A stretch of DNA of 64,000 bases from Flaviramulus multivorans (GCF_021728415.1 NZ_JAKKDV010000006.1:1-64000), one strand, 5' to 3'. Counted from the first letter of the stretch, positions 38,848 to 47,594 are shown. The notes: generated by a model not told the origin, from the letters alone. Program-made: numbers and translations.

Positions 38848-41634
38848 TTAAAGTTTAGTTTGAATGTTATATGTTCCTGGTTCTGCTAAAATTTTAATTG
38901 ACTGTTCATCAGAACCGATTAATTTTAAATTTGAAGCTTCTTTTAAAGCATTACCATTTACAAGTAAGTTATTTTGAGTTGCATTTGGAATATGAATTTC
39001 AGCAGTTGTATTCGGAGGAATTACAACATCAAGATTAAAAGAATCATCCTCAATTTCCCATGATGAGGACGCTTTTCCATAAGGTGTATTTACACTTGCC
39101 GAAGCCGATGTTAATTTTTCGTTTGGTATTGGTGCAATTCTTATTTTCTTGTATCCAGATTCCAAAGGTGCAATTCCCGCAATGCGCTCGTACATCCATT
39201 GTCCAATAGCACCATATGCATAATGGTTAAGGCTATTCATACTTTGCGGATTATAGCCTTCTGATTTACTGTAGCTATTCCAACGTTCCCACATGGTTGT
39301 TGCTCCTTGATTAATAGAATAAAACCAAGATGGATAGGTTTCTTTAAACAAAATTTTATACATCAAATCTATTTCTCCCATATCATCTAAAACCTTTGGT
39401 AAAATAGGTGTTCCTAGAAATCCTGTTCCTAAATGATAATCGGCATTTTTAATTTCTTCAAGTAAATATTTTTGTGCTTTTAGTTTGGTTTCTGGTTTAA
39501 ATAAATCAAAATATATACCCAGTAAATAACTTGTTTGTGTTTGTCTGTCTTGTTTAAACCTAGCGTTTTCATCAAAAAACTCATTTTCAAAAGCATTGGC
39601 GGCAGCTTTATATAAATCTTTATATTTTTTTTCATCATTTATTTTACCCAGAACACCAGCAATTTTGGATATTAAATGTGCAGAATGGGCGAAATAGGCA
39701 GTGCTAATTAATTCTTTTGGTGTATCTCCTCTATTTCCTTTTTTCAGAGTTTTTGAAGGATAAGGTTGTAACCAATCTCCAAACGAATGCATTATTGGAA
39801 TATAAGCTTTGTCATTAACTTTAGATTGATAATACCCAACCCATTTTTTTGCAGATTCATAACTCTCTTCAAGTACTGTAATATCTCCTGTTATATTATA
39901 AATATCCCAAGGAATAATAACACAAGCATCGCCCCATCCAGAACCTCCATTTTTATTTTGAAGCACATCTGGCACTATAAAAGGAACTAAACCGTTTTTG
40001 TGTTCAGACTGATTTTCTCTTAAACTTTGCAACCAAGCTGTCCAAAAGGCATGTGTATCATAGTTAAATAATGCTGTTGGAGCTATAACCTGAGCATCTC
40101 CGGTCCACCCTAAACGTTCATCGCGTTGTGGGCAATCCGTTGGAATATCGAAAAAGTTACCTCGCAAACCCCAAGTGATATTCTCTTGAAGTTGATTGAG
40201 TTTTTCATGTGACGAGGTAAAAGTTCCTTTAGCTCCAAAATCTGAATGTTGTACTAATCCTTGCACCCAATTTGATTCAGGTTTTTCTTGTTCATTATAA
40301 CCACTTAATTCAACATATTGAAACCCATGAAACGTGAATTTAGGCATATATTCTATAACGCCATCTTTTGAGGCTACATAGTAGTCTGTAGAATGTGCAG
40401 AACGATAATTTTTGGTGTAAAATGTTTTATCTGCAAGTAACATTTCAGAAAAACGGATTTTTAAAGTGTCTCCTTTTTTCATTGGAACTTTAATTTTTGG
40501 GACGCCTACCATATTCTGTTTCAAATTAAAAATAGCTGAATTACCTTTTACTGAAACAATCTCCACATCGTTAATAACTGTTTTAATTTTTACGGTGTTA
40601 TGGCGTTTTGGTGATAGTTTAACAGATTCTACTATCGATTCTGTTTCAACTTGTTCCCATGACGCATCATCAAAATTTGTAGTTGTCCATTGTGCTATTT
40701 CTAGATTAGCATCATAAATTTCACCATCGTAAATTCCTGCTAATCTTATTGGGCCATGAGTTGTACCTTTCCAGCTTTCATCGGATAAAACGGTTTGCTT
40801 TGTTCCATCTTTCATGGTTATTTCTAACTGGCATAATATTTTGGGAGAAGCAAAATTTTCGTAAAGCGCTCTTCCTCTACTTATTCTTCCCGAGTGCCAC
40901 CCTGAAGCTAATTCTACCGCTATGACATTTTTACCAGTTTGTAAAAGCTCAGTAACATCATAGGAAATTGTTTCAATACGATGATTGTATGGCGTCCAAC
41001 CTGGAGGCATAACATCATCACTTACATCTTTTCCATTTAAATGCACATCAAAAATACCTTTTGCTGTAATGTACATTCTGGCTGAAGCTACATCCGAAGA
41101 TAGTTCAAAACCTTTTCTTAAATATTGTGGTCTGTGCATTAAAAACTTTCTAACGCCCTTAATGCTATCTTTTGCAGTATCTAATCCTGTCCATTTGGCT
41201 TGCCAATCGTTATTGTTTAATAGTCCCAACTCAAAAGAATTGATTTCGCTCCAATCTGAAGCGTTTTCATCTTGATTCCAAAAGCGCACTTGCCAGAATA
41301 CTTTTTGACGTGACTCGAGTGGTTTCCCGTTATATTTGACCCATGTAGATTGCCCTGAAATTTGTTTTTGAGTATCCCATATATCCGCATTATCAGGTAA
41401 TAAATCAGAACTACTAGCTACCATTATTTGATATGCCGACTGACTTGACACTTCCCTAGATGTTGGCAATTGCCAAGAAAAAGTTGGCGTGCTATCGTAA
41501 AAACCTAAAGGATTTACAAATCCTTCGGAAATTTTTAATGACTTAGGTTGCTCAATTAGCTCATTTTTACAAGAAATGCATAAAATGCTTGCAAAAACCA
41601 TTATTAACGAATAAAATTTGGTTTTAAATCCCAT
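38848..41634 (-). CDS. GH78 alpha-L-rhamnosidase, copy 1 (lipoprotein)
   Basis: 928 aa with lipobox CISC. Same domain plan and nearly the same length as the next gene: SFVNPLGFYDSTPTFSWQL-like start, ASGWHSGRISRG, DCPQRDERLGWTGDAQ in the (alpha/alpha)6 barrel, and WERWNSYSKSEGYNPQSMNS near the C-terminal sandwich. The two copies are mostly collinear but differ in the segment around residues 600-650. This copy has an insertion near TLKKGNRGD. It leads the longest operon of the window (two GH78, sulfatase, GH2, GH106, PL25-like, two sulfatases) and has its own PUL box. Function as envelope alpha-L-rhamnosidase is well supported by family. Confidence 0.92.
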   Translation of the reverse strand: MGFKTKFYSLIMVFASILCISCKNELIEQPKSLKISEGFVNPLGFYDSTPTFSWQLPTSREVSSQSAYQIMVASSSDLLPDNADIWDTQKQISGQSTWVKYNGKPLESRQKVFWQVRFWNQDENASDWSEINSFELGLLNNNDWQAKWTGLDTAKDSIKGVRKFLMHRPQYLRKGFELSSDVASARMYITAKGIFDVHLNGKDVSDDVMPPGWTPYNHRIETISYDVTELLQTGKNVIAVELASGWHSGRISRGRALYENFASPKILCQLEITMKDGTKQTVLSDESWKGTTHGPIRLAGIYDGEIYDANLEIAQWTTTNFDDASWEQVETESIVESVKLSPKRHNTVKIKTVINDVEIVSVKGNSAIFNLKQNMVGVPKIKVPMKKGDTLKIRFSEMLLADKTFYTKNYRSAHSTDYYVASKDGVIEYMPKFTFHGFQYVELSGYNEQEKPESNWVQGLVQHSDFGAKGTFTSSHEKLNQLQENITWGLRGNFFDIPTDCPQRDERLGWTGDAQVIAPTALFNYDTHAFWTAWLQSLRENQSEHKNGLVPFIVPDVLQNKNGGSGWGDACVIIPWDIYNITGDITVLEESYESAKKWVGYYQSKVNDKAYIPIMHSFGDWLQPYPSKTLKKGNRGDTPKELISTAYFAHSAHLISKIAGVLGKINDEKKYKDLYKAAANAFENEFFDENARFKQDRQTQTSYLLGIYFDLFKPETKLKAQKYLLEEIKNADYHLGTGFLGTPILPKVLDDMGEIDLMYKILFKETYPSWFYSINQGATTMWERWNSYSKSEGYNPQSMNSLNHYAYGAIGQWMYERIAGIAPLESGYKKIRIAPIPNEKLTSASASVNTPYGKASSSWEIEDDSFNLDVVIPPNTTAEIHIPNATQNNLLVNGNALKEASNLKLIGSDEQSIKILAEPGTYNIQTKL

Positions 41635-41680
41635 GGTAAAGCTAATTTCAGTATCATAATTAGATTATAAAATTTCAAGA

Positions 41681-41726
41681 ACAATATGTTGCTTTTTTTA
41701 GATAAAACTATCCTGCTCTATCTCGT
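41681..41726 (-). promoter_or_regulatory. PUL-box promoter of the GH78 operon
   Basis: Minus strand: ACGAGATAGAGCAGGATAG (41708-41726), 19 nt starting TTTTA, then CATATTGT (41681-41688) at the -7 position. The proximal half is perfect; the distal half (CGAGA) and the -7 match are the weakest of the ten promoters. Confidence 0.6.
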
Positions 41727-41780
41727 ATACTTTTATTTTTATTAATTTAAGTTTTTATTGCCAAAAAAAATCTAACAAAT

Positions 41781-41814
41781 AAAAAGCCAGAAACACTTAA
41801 CTTTCTGACTTTTT
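41781..41814 (-). terminator. Rho-independent terminator after the PL24-like gene
   Basis: AAAAAGCCAGAAA (41781-41793) pairs with TTTCTGACTTTTT (41802-41814) with one C-A mismatch and an 8-nt loop. In the minus direction the hairpin ends in a T-run. It separates the lyase gene from the GH78 operon promoter. Confidence 0.75.
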
Positions 41815-41835
41815 AGATTTAATTTGAACTAAAAC

Positions 41836-44289
41836 TTACTTTATAATAAGCTTCTTATAATATACGTTTTGATTTTCATCCGCAATTTTTATGAGATATA
41901 GTCCTGATTTAAATCTGCCATCATTAGATATTTGAAAATTGCTTGTATTAGTTGTAGCTGTATAAGTTAGCTTACCTAAAATATCATAAATTGATACTTT
42001 TGCATTATTCACACCGTCCAACTCGATGGTGAAATTGTTAGTAGCTGGATTGGGATAAACCTTAACTGATATTGAATTAGCATCCACCTCATTTACACTT
42101 AAAGTTGTAGATTCTACAATCCATTTTGATCGATCGTCTGTGTTTCCAATGTGCTCAATAATCCCATTCAAATTATGATAGATATAATTTGAACCGTTTC
42201 GTGTCTGGAATTGATAGGTACCATCACCGCTATTATAAATGACTGTAAACTGTTTATCTGTATCTTCTCTTGGTGCTCCAAATCCAGTATTGATAATGTC
42301 ATTTGGCGGGTTGCCAGCAGCTCTTAGGATACCTCTGTCCGATCTTTTACTTTCTATATTATAATAATTCCCAACTTTAACAAACTCCCATTCTTTATCA
42401 CCAGGAGCTACATTCGTACCATTGTCACTCTCAACAACATCAGCACCTACAGAATGCATATATTTTCCAGTAACGTAATTCTTCAACCTGTAAATATCAC
42501 CTGTTAAATCGGTGGGATCAAATAATCGAAAATTGACAGTAATTTGTGTAGAAGAAACAGTTTCACTACTTGCGTTATATGCTACAGCTTGAAGCGTATA
42601 ATCTCCTTCGGTAGTCGGTGTCCAGTCAATAGAATAAGGCGCTGTACTATCTTCTCCAAAATATGTACCATTAACCAAAAACTCTACTTTAGAGATACTT
42701 CCATTTTCATCAACAGCATCTGCAGAAATCTGAACCGTTTCTCCAATATCAAAAATACTGCCATTAGTTGGCGATGTTAATGACACCCTAAATGGATCTA
42801 GAATTATACCTAAATCTATAATTTGAAGATATAGCGGTTGTGCATTACCTGAACCATTTTCCATCAAATAAAAATATAATTTACCATTATCAATATACAC
42901 CTGACCATGATCAAAAGTTCTTCCAGAAGTAGCTTGATACACTCTTGTGAAATTGTTTGTGCCCCCTTGAGCTTTTTCAACAAACACACGCCCACCAGTT
43001 AAGCCAATAATAAATATATCATCCCCAGCAGTATAAATAGCTTCTGCTCCTGAAAAATCTTCTGAGGTGATAAAATCTGTAGCTCCTGCAGGTTTGTAAG
43101 TATGTAAATACTTGGTAACGTTAAATTGATTGTCTTTTACCCTACTTATAATATGAACATCCTCATTTTCCGTAACCGTCCAATCAAAATCTTGAACAAT
43201 ATTTATTGAATTTACATTGGTCCCTTGTACATAATCACCAGGCTCCATAACTTTTATAAATTCGGCATCATATAAGGGCAAATTAAAACTTTGCCCCTGG
43301 TGGTTTTTCCAACCTGTAAATCCATTTTGATCATCGGAGTAAGCATAATACACACCGTTTTGATATTCGTACTTATCGGTATTATTTTGTGATCTTTTTT
43401 GGAAACCAATTCGCATCTTTCCATTAACATACTTAATGTCACCATAAAGTCCCCAATTATAAGTTATCCCTGGTTGGTTCCTAGCGTTTAACACGTTAAA
43501 ATGTGTAAAACTAGACCATGTAGATGTACTAGCATCGTATTTAGAAAACTTATATGCCCCATTATTATTACCACCTTCTCGCATGTACATAAATAAATCT
43601 CCAATATCATTCAAGAAAAATTTAGGATAGGTTAACGCCGAAAAATTATTATAGTCCTCACCACCGTTAAGACTTAAGTGCTTATATCCTCCAGTAGAAT
43701 TTTGCACAAATTTATCCAGCGTGAAGTCAACATCAGGGAGTGCTGCAGCATTTGCTACAGAAAAGGAATACCTAAAATAATCGTCACTCAAACTACCATC
43801 AGAAGGTCTTGTATTGCTGTAGGAATGCATATCATATAACAAATGAATTGTCCCGTTTAAAGGACTTATACCAACTGCAATCGTATTGTGCGATTCGCCT
43901 ATCCACCATTTATTTTGATAACCTGTATGTCTATGAGGGAACTCGATAGTTACCATGGTTCCTGTATTAGTATTATAGCGTGTAAGCATCACATTACGTA
44001 CGCCTTTGCCACCTTTATACCAAGTCATAAAAACATACTCATTGTAAGTTTTTATACAATCGCCATGGGCTGAAATATTTCTACCAAAAAAATAATCATA
44101 AGGCGCTGATTCACCAGTATTAGCAGCTCCACTCGTCACCTTACTACCATCAAAATGTAAACCAAAATCGGTGATTTTAATTTCATTTTCTAAAACGACT
44201 TGCGTAAAACTAGCCTGTACAAAACATAGTGCGATTATTACATGGATCTTTTTTACTAAAATCCGTGAGATAAGTCTCTTTTTTTTCAT
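41836..44289 (-). CDS. Multidomain PL24-like ulvan lyase candidate with Ig, RICIN-like and T9SS domains
   Basis: 817 aa from MKKKRLISRILVKKIH; the frame runs 40 codons further upstream across the promoter, so the inner start with its signal peptide is correct. Residues about 30-510 form a BNR-type propeller (HRHTGYQNKWWIGESHNTIA, TIHLLYDMHSYS, FLNDIGDLFMYMREGG, MRIGFQKRSQNN), the arrangement of long PL24 ulvan lyases with catalytic His/Tyr. Then come a bacterial Ig domain (VSLTSPTNGSIFDIGE to STQITVNF), a RICIN-like beta-trefoil (YRLKNYVTGKYMHSVG onward) and a T9SS type A domain (VYPNPATNNFTIELDG). It should be displayed or secreted and make the first cuts in the polymer. It has its own PUL box and terminator. 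Confidence 0.68.
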   Translation of the reverse strand: MKKKRLISRILVKKIHVIIALCFVQASFTQVVLENEIKITDFGLHFDGSKVTSGAANTGESAPYDYFFGRNISAHGDCIKTYNEYVFMTWYKGGKGVRNVMLTRYNTNTGTMVTIEFPHRHTGYQNKWWIGESHNTIAVGISPLNGTIHLLYDMHSYSNTRPSDGSLSDDYFRYSFSVANAAALPDVDFTLDKFVQNSTGGYKHLSLNGGEDYNNFSALTYPKFFLNDIGDLFMYMREGGNNNGAYKFSKYDASTSTWSSFTHFNVLNARNQPGITYNWGLYGDIKYVNGKMRIGFQKRSQNNTDKYEYQNGVYYAYSDDQNGFTGWKNHQGQSFNLPLYDAEFIKVMEPGDYVQGTNVNSINIVQDFDWTVTENEDVHIISRVKDNQFNVTKYLHTYKPAGATDFITSEDFSGAEAIYTAGDDIFIIGLTGGRVFVEKAQGGTNNFTRVYQATSGRTFDHGQVYIDNGKLYFYLMENGSGNAQPLYLQIIDLGIILDPFRVSLTSPTNGSIFDIGETVQISADAVDENGSISKVEFLVNGTYFGEDSTAPYSIDWTPTTEGDYTLQAVAYNASSETVSSTQITVNFRLFDPTDLTGDIYRLKNYVTGKYMHSVGADVVESDNGTNVAPGDKEWEFVKVGNYYNIESKRSDRGILRAAGNPPNDIINTGFGAPREDTDKQFTVIYNSGDGTYQFQTRNGSNYIYHNLNGIIEHIGNTDDRSKWIVESTTLSVNEVDANSISVKVYPNPATNNFTIELDGVNNAKVSIYDILGKLTYTATTNTSNFQISNDGRFKSGLYLIKIADENQNVYYKKLIIK

Positions 44290-44325
44290 GCATTTTCCTT
44301 TTTTATTCAAATTTGAATTTGAAAA

Positions 44326-44371
44326 TAAAATTATCAAATAAATCATTACGCAGCATCCTGCTGTATCCTGA
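44326..44371 (-). promoter_or_regulatory. PUL-box promoter of the PL24-like gene
   Basis: Minus strand: TCAGGATACAGCAGGATGC (44353-44371), 19 nt, then TAATTTTA (44326-44333). Both half-sites are complete. The box sits about 30 bp from the broken end of the esterase pseudogene. Confidence 0.75.
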
Positions 44372-44402
44372 CTATAAATCAGAAATCTGACCTTTTTAAA
44401 AC

Positions 44403-44798
44403 CGACCAATTTGAAGCGTTATTATGAACCAATGATAACGGTTTTTGTGGAGCGCATAGAGGTACTTGTTCTTGAGAATTAACAATTAAAGTATCAGGTA
44501 GTCGATATTTTAAAACTGTAACTACGTTAAATCCCATTTCTAAAAAATATTTAGCTTTATCAGCACCATTATTTTTTAAGGTTTTTTGTTTCTATAAACA
44601 TAAAGCATGGACTCTGATATTTGTATATATCTCATGCGCGCTTCATCTAGTTTTTCATTTAGTGTAATCTCGCTTTTATTATAAGGTATAGGTTCCTCTT
44701 CCTAAAGCTTAATAGTTTGTAAATTAATCTTGACTAAAAAGATTTGAAACGCTAATTAAAAAGCCAAATACTATCAGTTTAAATATATTTTTACACAT
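44403..44798 (-). pseudogene. Broken alpha/beta-hydrolase (acetylesterase-like) gene
   Basis: Starting at ATG 44798, directly after the oxidoreductase stop (TAAAATG), the DNA encodes an intact signal peptide (MCKNIFKLIVFGFLISVSN, then LFSQD), then a stop. A further frame reads EEEPIPYNKSEITLNEKLDE to SMLYVYRNKKP, then stops. A third gives NNGADKAKYFLEMGFNVVTV followed by LKYRLPDTLIVNSQEQVPL and ASNW. The LKYRLPD block, with the NASKW-type segment after it, is typical of secreted alpha/beta hydrolases related to acetylxylan esterases. The central glycine-rich oxyanion region, the nucleophile elbow and all downstream sequence are missing. The gene is therefore frameshifted, internally deleted and truncated. 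Its end abuts the lyase promoter. Confidence 0.6.
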
Positions 44799-44799
44799 T

Positions 44800-46113
44800 T
44801 TAATTATATTTTCTTGGTTGGCGTTTTCGCATTTTATTAGCAACTGCGTTTCCTTTAAACTTTTCTTTAACCGGATTCCATATTAAGGTTTCATTCAATT
44901 CATAAGCAATATTTGCAATATTGCAAATGGTGGCGGATCGATGACCAGTTTCTACATCACAAATTGGTTGATTCCTTGATTTTATAGCGGCCAACCAATC
45001 CTCATAATGATTGCCATTATTTTTAATAAGGGTTTCGAAATCGACATTCATAGCCGACAGGATATCTGATGGTGTTGTTTCTAAATATTCTCGGCTAACA
45101 TCCATAGAACCAAGCGCACCTATAAAACGAACTCCCCAACCACGACCAAAGTCCTCATGAATCATTTCAATTCCGTTTTCATAATACATTTTCAGACCTC
45201 TTAAAGCCTTGGGATTTTGAGGTGGTACATACTTAATAGGTCCCGTTCTATCAGTACCTATACACCACTGCACAATATCGAACATATGCGCTCCCCAATC
45301 TGAAAGTAAACCACCTGCTGTTTCTTTATAATCTCGCCATTTAGGATATGTTTTTACAATCTCTGGAGCTATTTGATTGTTATATGGCAATAAAGGAGCT
45401 GGACCACACCATAAGTTCCAATCGAGACCTTTGGGAATTGGTTCTCCTAGTAAATCATAAGGTTTTGCAGGATCTCCAACACTAACAAGTATTTGTTTAA
45501 TTTCACCTAATGCTCCACTATCTATAATATCTTTAGCCTTTCTAAAACGTTCCCAGGAACGTTGCATACTACCCACTTGCAAAACTCTACGATTTTTTTT
45601 CGTAGCATTTACCATTGCTCTACCTTCTTTAATCGTATTTGTTAAAGGTTTTTCGCAAAACACATCTTTACCAGCATTCATAGCATCTATGGATTGGATG
45701 GCATGCCAATGATCAGGTGTAGCAATTACTACTGCATCAATGTCGTTTCTAGATATGAGCTCTTGATATTCGGTGTATGTTTTTACACCAGTATAGTTAC
45801 TAATTCCTCTTTTCTGCGCATAGTAATCTTTAACAACATTTTTAAACCATTTTTGTTTAGTTTGCCAAACTTCAGCCCCGGCTACTATTTGAACATCGGT
45901 TTTTGAAATAAAATAATTGGCTAAAATACCACCTTGCTTACCTAAACCGATAAACCCTAAATTAATCCTATCACTTGGTGCCGTAAATCCTTGTCCTAAA
46001 ACATGTCGTGGAATTATACTAATTCCACCCATAACAAGTGTTGTGTTTTTAATAAAACTTCTTCTTGAGGCTACGGCACTATTATCAGATTTCTGTTTTT
46101 TTGATTTAGACAT
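44800..46113 (-). CDS. TAT-exported Gfo/Idh/MocA-family oxidoreductase
   Basis: 437 aa. A twin-arginine signal (SRRSFIKNTTLVMGG, residues 16-30) predicts folded export to the periplasm with bound NAD(P). Rossmann loop GFIGLGKQGG (residues 53-62), ATPDHWHA, and the catalytic-region EKP at 154-156 within CEKPLTN identify the family. The C-terminal domain contains WGAHMFDIVQWC with the conserved His. Family members oxidise or reduce sugars, act as lactone-forming oxidoreductases, or act as 3-keto-glycoside-forming enzymes (GH109-like lineage). It follows rhamnose mutarotase and precedes the esterase pseudogene. Substrate is not deducible. A role in oxidative glycan processing is inferred from the DUF1080 protein elsewhere in the PUL. 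Confidence 0.83.
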   Translation of the reverse strand: MSKSKKQKSDNSAVASRRSFIKNTTLVMGGISIIPRHVLGQGFTAPSDRINLGFIGLGKQGGILANYFISKTDVQIVAGAEVWQTKQKWFKNVVKDYYAQKRGISNYTGVKTYTEYQELISRNDIDAVVIATPDHWHAIQSIDAMNAGKDVFCEKPLTNTIKEGRAMVNATKKNRRVLQVGSMQRSWERFRKAKDIIDSGALGEIKQILVSVGDPAKPYDLLGEPIPKGLDWNLWCGPAPLLPYNNQIAPEIVKTYPKWRDYKETAGGLLSDWGAHMFDIVQWCIGTDRTGPIKYVPPQNPKALRGLKMYYENGIEMIHEDFGRGWGVRFIGALGSMDVSREYLETTPSDILSAMNVDFETLIKNNGNHYEDWLAAIKSRNQPICDVETGHRSATICNIANIAYELNETLIWNPVKEKFKGNAVANKMRKRQPRKYN

Positions 46114-46140
46114 GTTTTGTGAATAAATTAAATTTAATAA

Positions 46141-46455
46141 TTATGGCATATAAAATACTTCTTCTAAAGGAACGGAAACAGGCGAATTATCAGGATTAAC
46201 CTCCATAATATCAGCCATAAAATCCCACCATTTTTTCACAATATCATTATTGGCTAAATCTTGTGAACCACCTTCACCTGATACCTTTTGAAACGCAAAT
46301 AACGTGCTTGTTTCTTCATCTAAAAAAATAGAGTATTCACTCACTCCATTATCTTTAAGCAGCTGTCTTAATTCAGGCCATAATTGGTCATGACGTTTTT
46401 TATACGCCGCCTTTTCACCTTCATTCAATTTCATTCTAAATGCTAGTCTTTTCAT
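46141..46455 (-). CDS. rhaM: L-rhamnose mutarotase
   Basis: 104 aa, the normal length of the RhaM/RhaU family (dimeric ferredoxin-like fold). The start MKRLAFRMKLNEGEKAAYKK, the RHDQLWPEL motif with the catalytic His, SEYSIFLDEET, the FAFQKV segment and VKKWWDFMADIMEVNPDN are all family hallmarks. It interconverts the alpha and beta anomers of L-rhamnose, feeding the anomer used by RhaI, in the cytoplasm. It leads the small operon with the oxidoreductase, 27 bp apart. Only about 60 bp separates it from the terminator of the orphan T9SS gene. No PUL box was found in front of it. Its presence confirms rhamnose as a main product of the PUL. Confidence 0.93.
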   Translation of the reverse strand: MKRLAFRMKLNEGEKAAYKKRHDQLWPELRQLLKDNGVSEYSIFLDEETSTLFAFQKVSGEGGSQDLANNDIVKKWWDFMADIMEVNPDNSPVSVPLEEVFYMP

Positions 46456-46512
46456 AGTTTTATTTTTGTATTCTATTTAATTGAATTTTAGAGTATTTCG
46501 TTCGAAAAAAAA

Positions 46513-46542
46513 ACATTCTACCCTAAATTAAGGATAGAATGT
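46513..46542 (-). terminator. Terminator after the orphan T9SS gene
   Basis: ACATTCTA (46513-46520) pairs with TAGAATGT (46535-46542), with a further CCT/AGG pairing inside. T-runs flank both sides, so it could work in either direction. It lies 32 bp after the stop of the 285-aa gene. Confidence 0.75.
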
Positions 46543-46573
46543 TTTTTAATTAAGTGTTATAAAGTATAGAATA

Positions 46574-47431
46574 CTATTGCTTTACTATTTTTTTAGTAAG
46601 GCTTCCATTTTCTCCTTTAAAATCTACTATATACATACCACTTGTTAAACCGCTAATATCTAAATTAAGTGAAGATTCTCCATTTAATTTTCTTGAAAGA
46701 ACCTCTTGACCTAACAACGAATAAATTGCTACTTGACTTATGTTTGAAGTTAAACCTTTAACAAACAATTCATTTTTAACTGGGTTAGCAATAAAAATTG
46801 AGCTGGCATCAAATGCTTCTGTGCTTAATGTAGAAACAAGAATGAAACGAATTGGGCTAATTGTACCCCCATTTTGAAACAGTACTTGATCACCTGCTGA
46901 AGATGGAGTTACACTATATCTTAAGTTTCCTTGTCCCGGAGGTTTAGCGAACAATGCATTGTTTCCAGCCCCAGTCCAACCAGTCGCTTTTCTCCTTTGA
47001 AACTGATCATATTCGTAGTTTGGATCCATGGTATCACCTATCGGCTGACCTGGCATAACAGTAAGCCTAATTTCAGGATCTACTCCAGACCCATCATAAG
47101 TTGATTGATCTACAGCCATGGTAAAGTCGCCAATACCAGGAATAGTTGCCCAAATTTCCACATACCCAGCAGAAGCCGGCATTCTATGGTCTGTTACAGT
47201 CCAAAGTTGAGTTGGATCATCGCCCGGTAACAATGCTGCCCATTCTAAATCACCAGTAGTGCCATTAATGGTCATGTAAAGCTCGGATGACACATCACCA
47301 CCAACACCACATGTTGAAATCTTATAAATACCAGGCTCATTCCATAGTTCAGGACATGGTTGCGCATGAACTTGAAGCGCAAACAAGGCTAGTAGTAAAA
47401 ATGCAGAAATTTTTAAAGTAATTTTTTTCAT
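46574..47431 (-). CDS. Orphan T9SS-exported protein of unknown function
   Basis: 285 aa. A clear signal peptide (MKKITLKISAFLLLALFAL to VHAQ) is followed by about 185 residues that I do not recognise. They are beta-rich and Gly/Pro-rich, with paired cysteines (CPELWNEPGIYKISTCG), QLWTVTDHRMPASAGYVEIW and NALFAKPPGQGNLRYSVTP. The QLWTVTDH pattern faintly recalls RICIN-like beta-trefoils. The last 75 residues are a T9SS type A sorting domain (IANPVKNELFVKG to GMYIVDFKGENG). It is monocistronic, with its own PUL box upstream and terminator downstream, implying strong and specific expression with the PUL. A carbohydrate-binding or small lytic protein is plausible; no activity can be claimed. Confidence 0.75.
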   Translation of the reverse strand: MKKITLKISAFLLLALFALQVHAQPCPELWNEPGIYKISTCGVGGDVSSELYMTINGTTGDLEWAALLPGDDPTQLWTVTDHRMPASAGYVEIWATIPGIGDFTMAVDQSTYDGSGVDPEIRLTVMPGQPIGDTMDPNYEYDQFQRRKATGWTGAGNNALFAKPPGQGNLRYSVTPSSAGDQVLFQNGGTISPIRFILVSTLSTEAFDASSIFIANPVKNELFVKGLTSNISQVAIYSLLGQEVLSRKLNGESSLNLDISGLTSGMYIVDFKGENGSLTKKIVKQ

Positions 47432-47481
47432 AATTAATTAGATTTTAGTTTTAGTTAATATATAACTGGATTAATAATGAC

Positions 47482-47527
47482 TAAAATTACATTTACTTAT
47501 TTTATAAAGTATCCTGTACTTTCCTGT
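47482..47527 (-). promoter_or_regulatory. PUL-box promoter of the orphan T9SS gene
   Basis: Minus strand: ACAGGAAAGTACAGGATAC (47509-47527), 19 nt beginning TTTA, then TAATTTTA (47482-47489). Both CAGGA half-sites are perfect. The ATG is 50 nt beyond the -7 element. Confidence 0.75.
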
Positions 47528-47594
47528 ATCAATATCAGTTGAATAAAAAATGGCAACTAATTGTTCTCTTTTTTAATCTATTTTAGGGTGTTTT

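Noticed and set aside
44290-44409. Upstream 40-codon extension of the PL24-like gene
   Set aside because: It would cover the -7 element and PUL box and place non-signal residues before an otherwise normal signal peptide.
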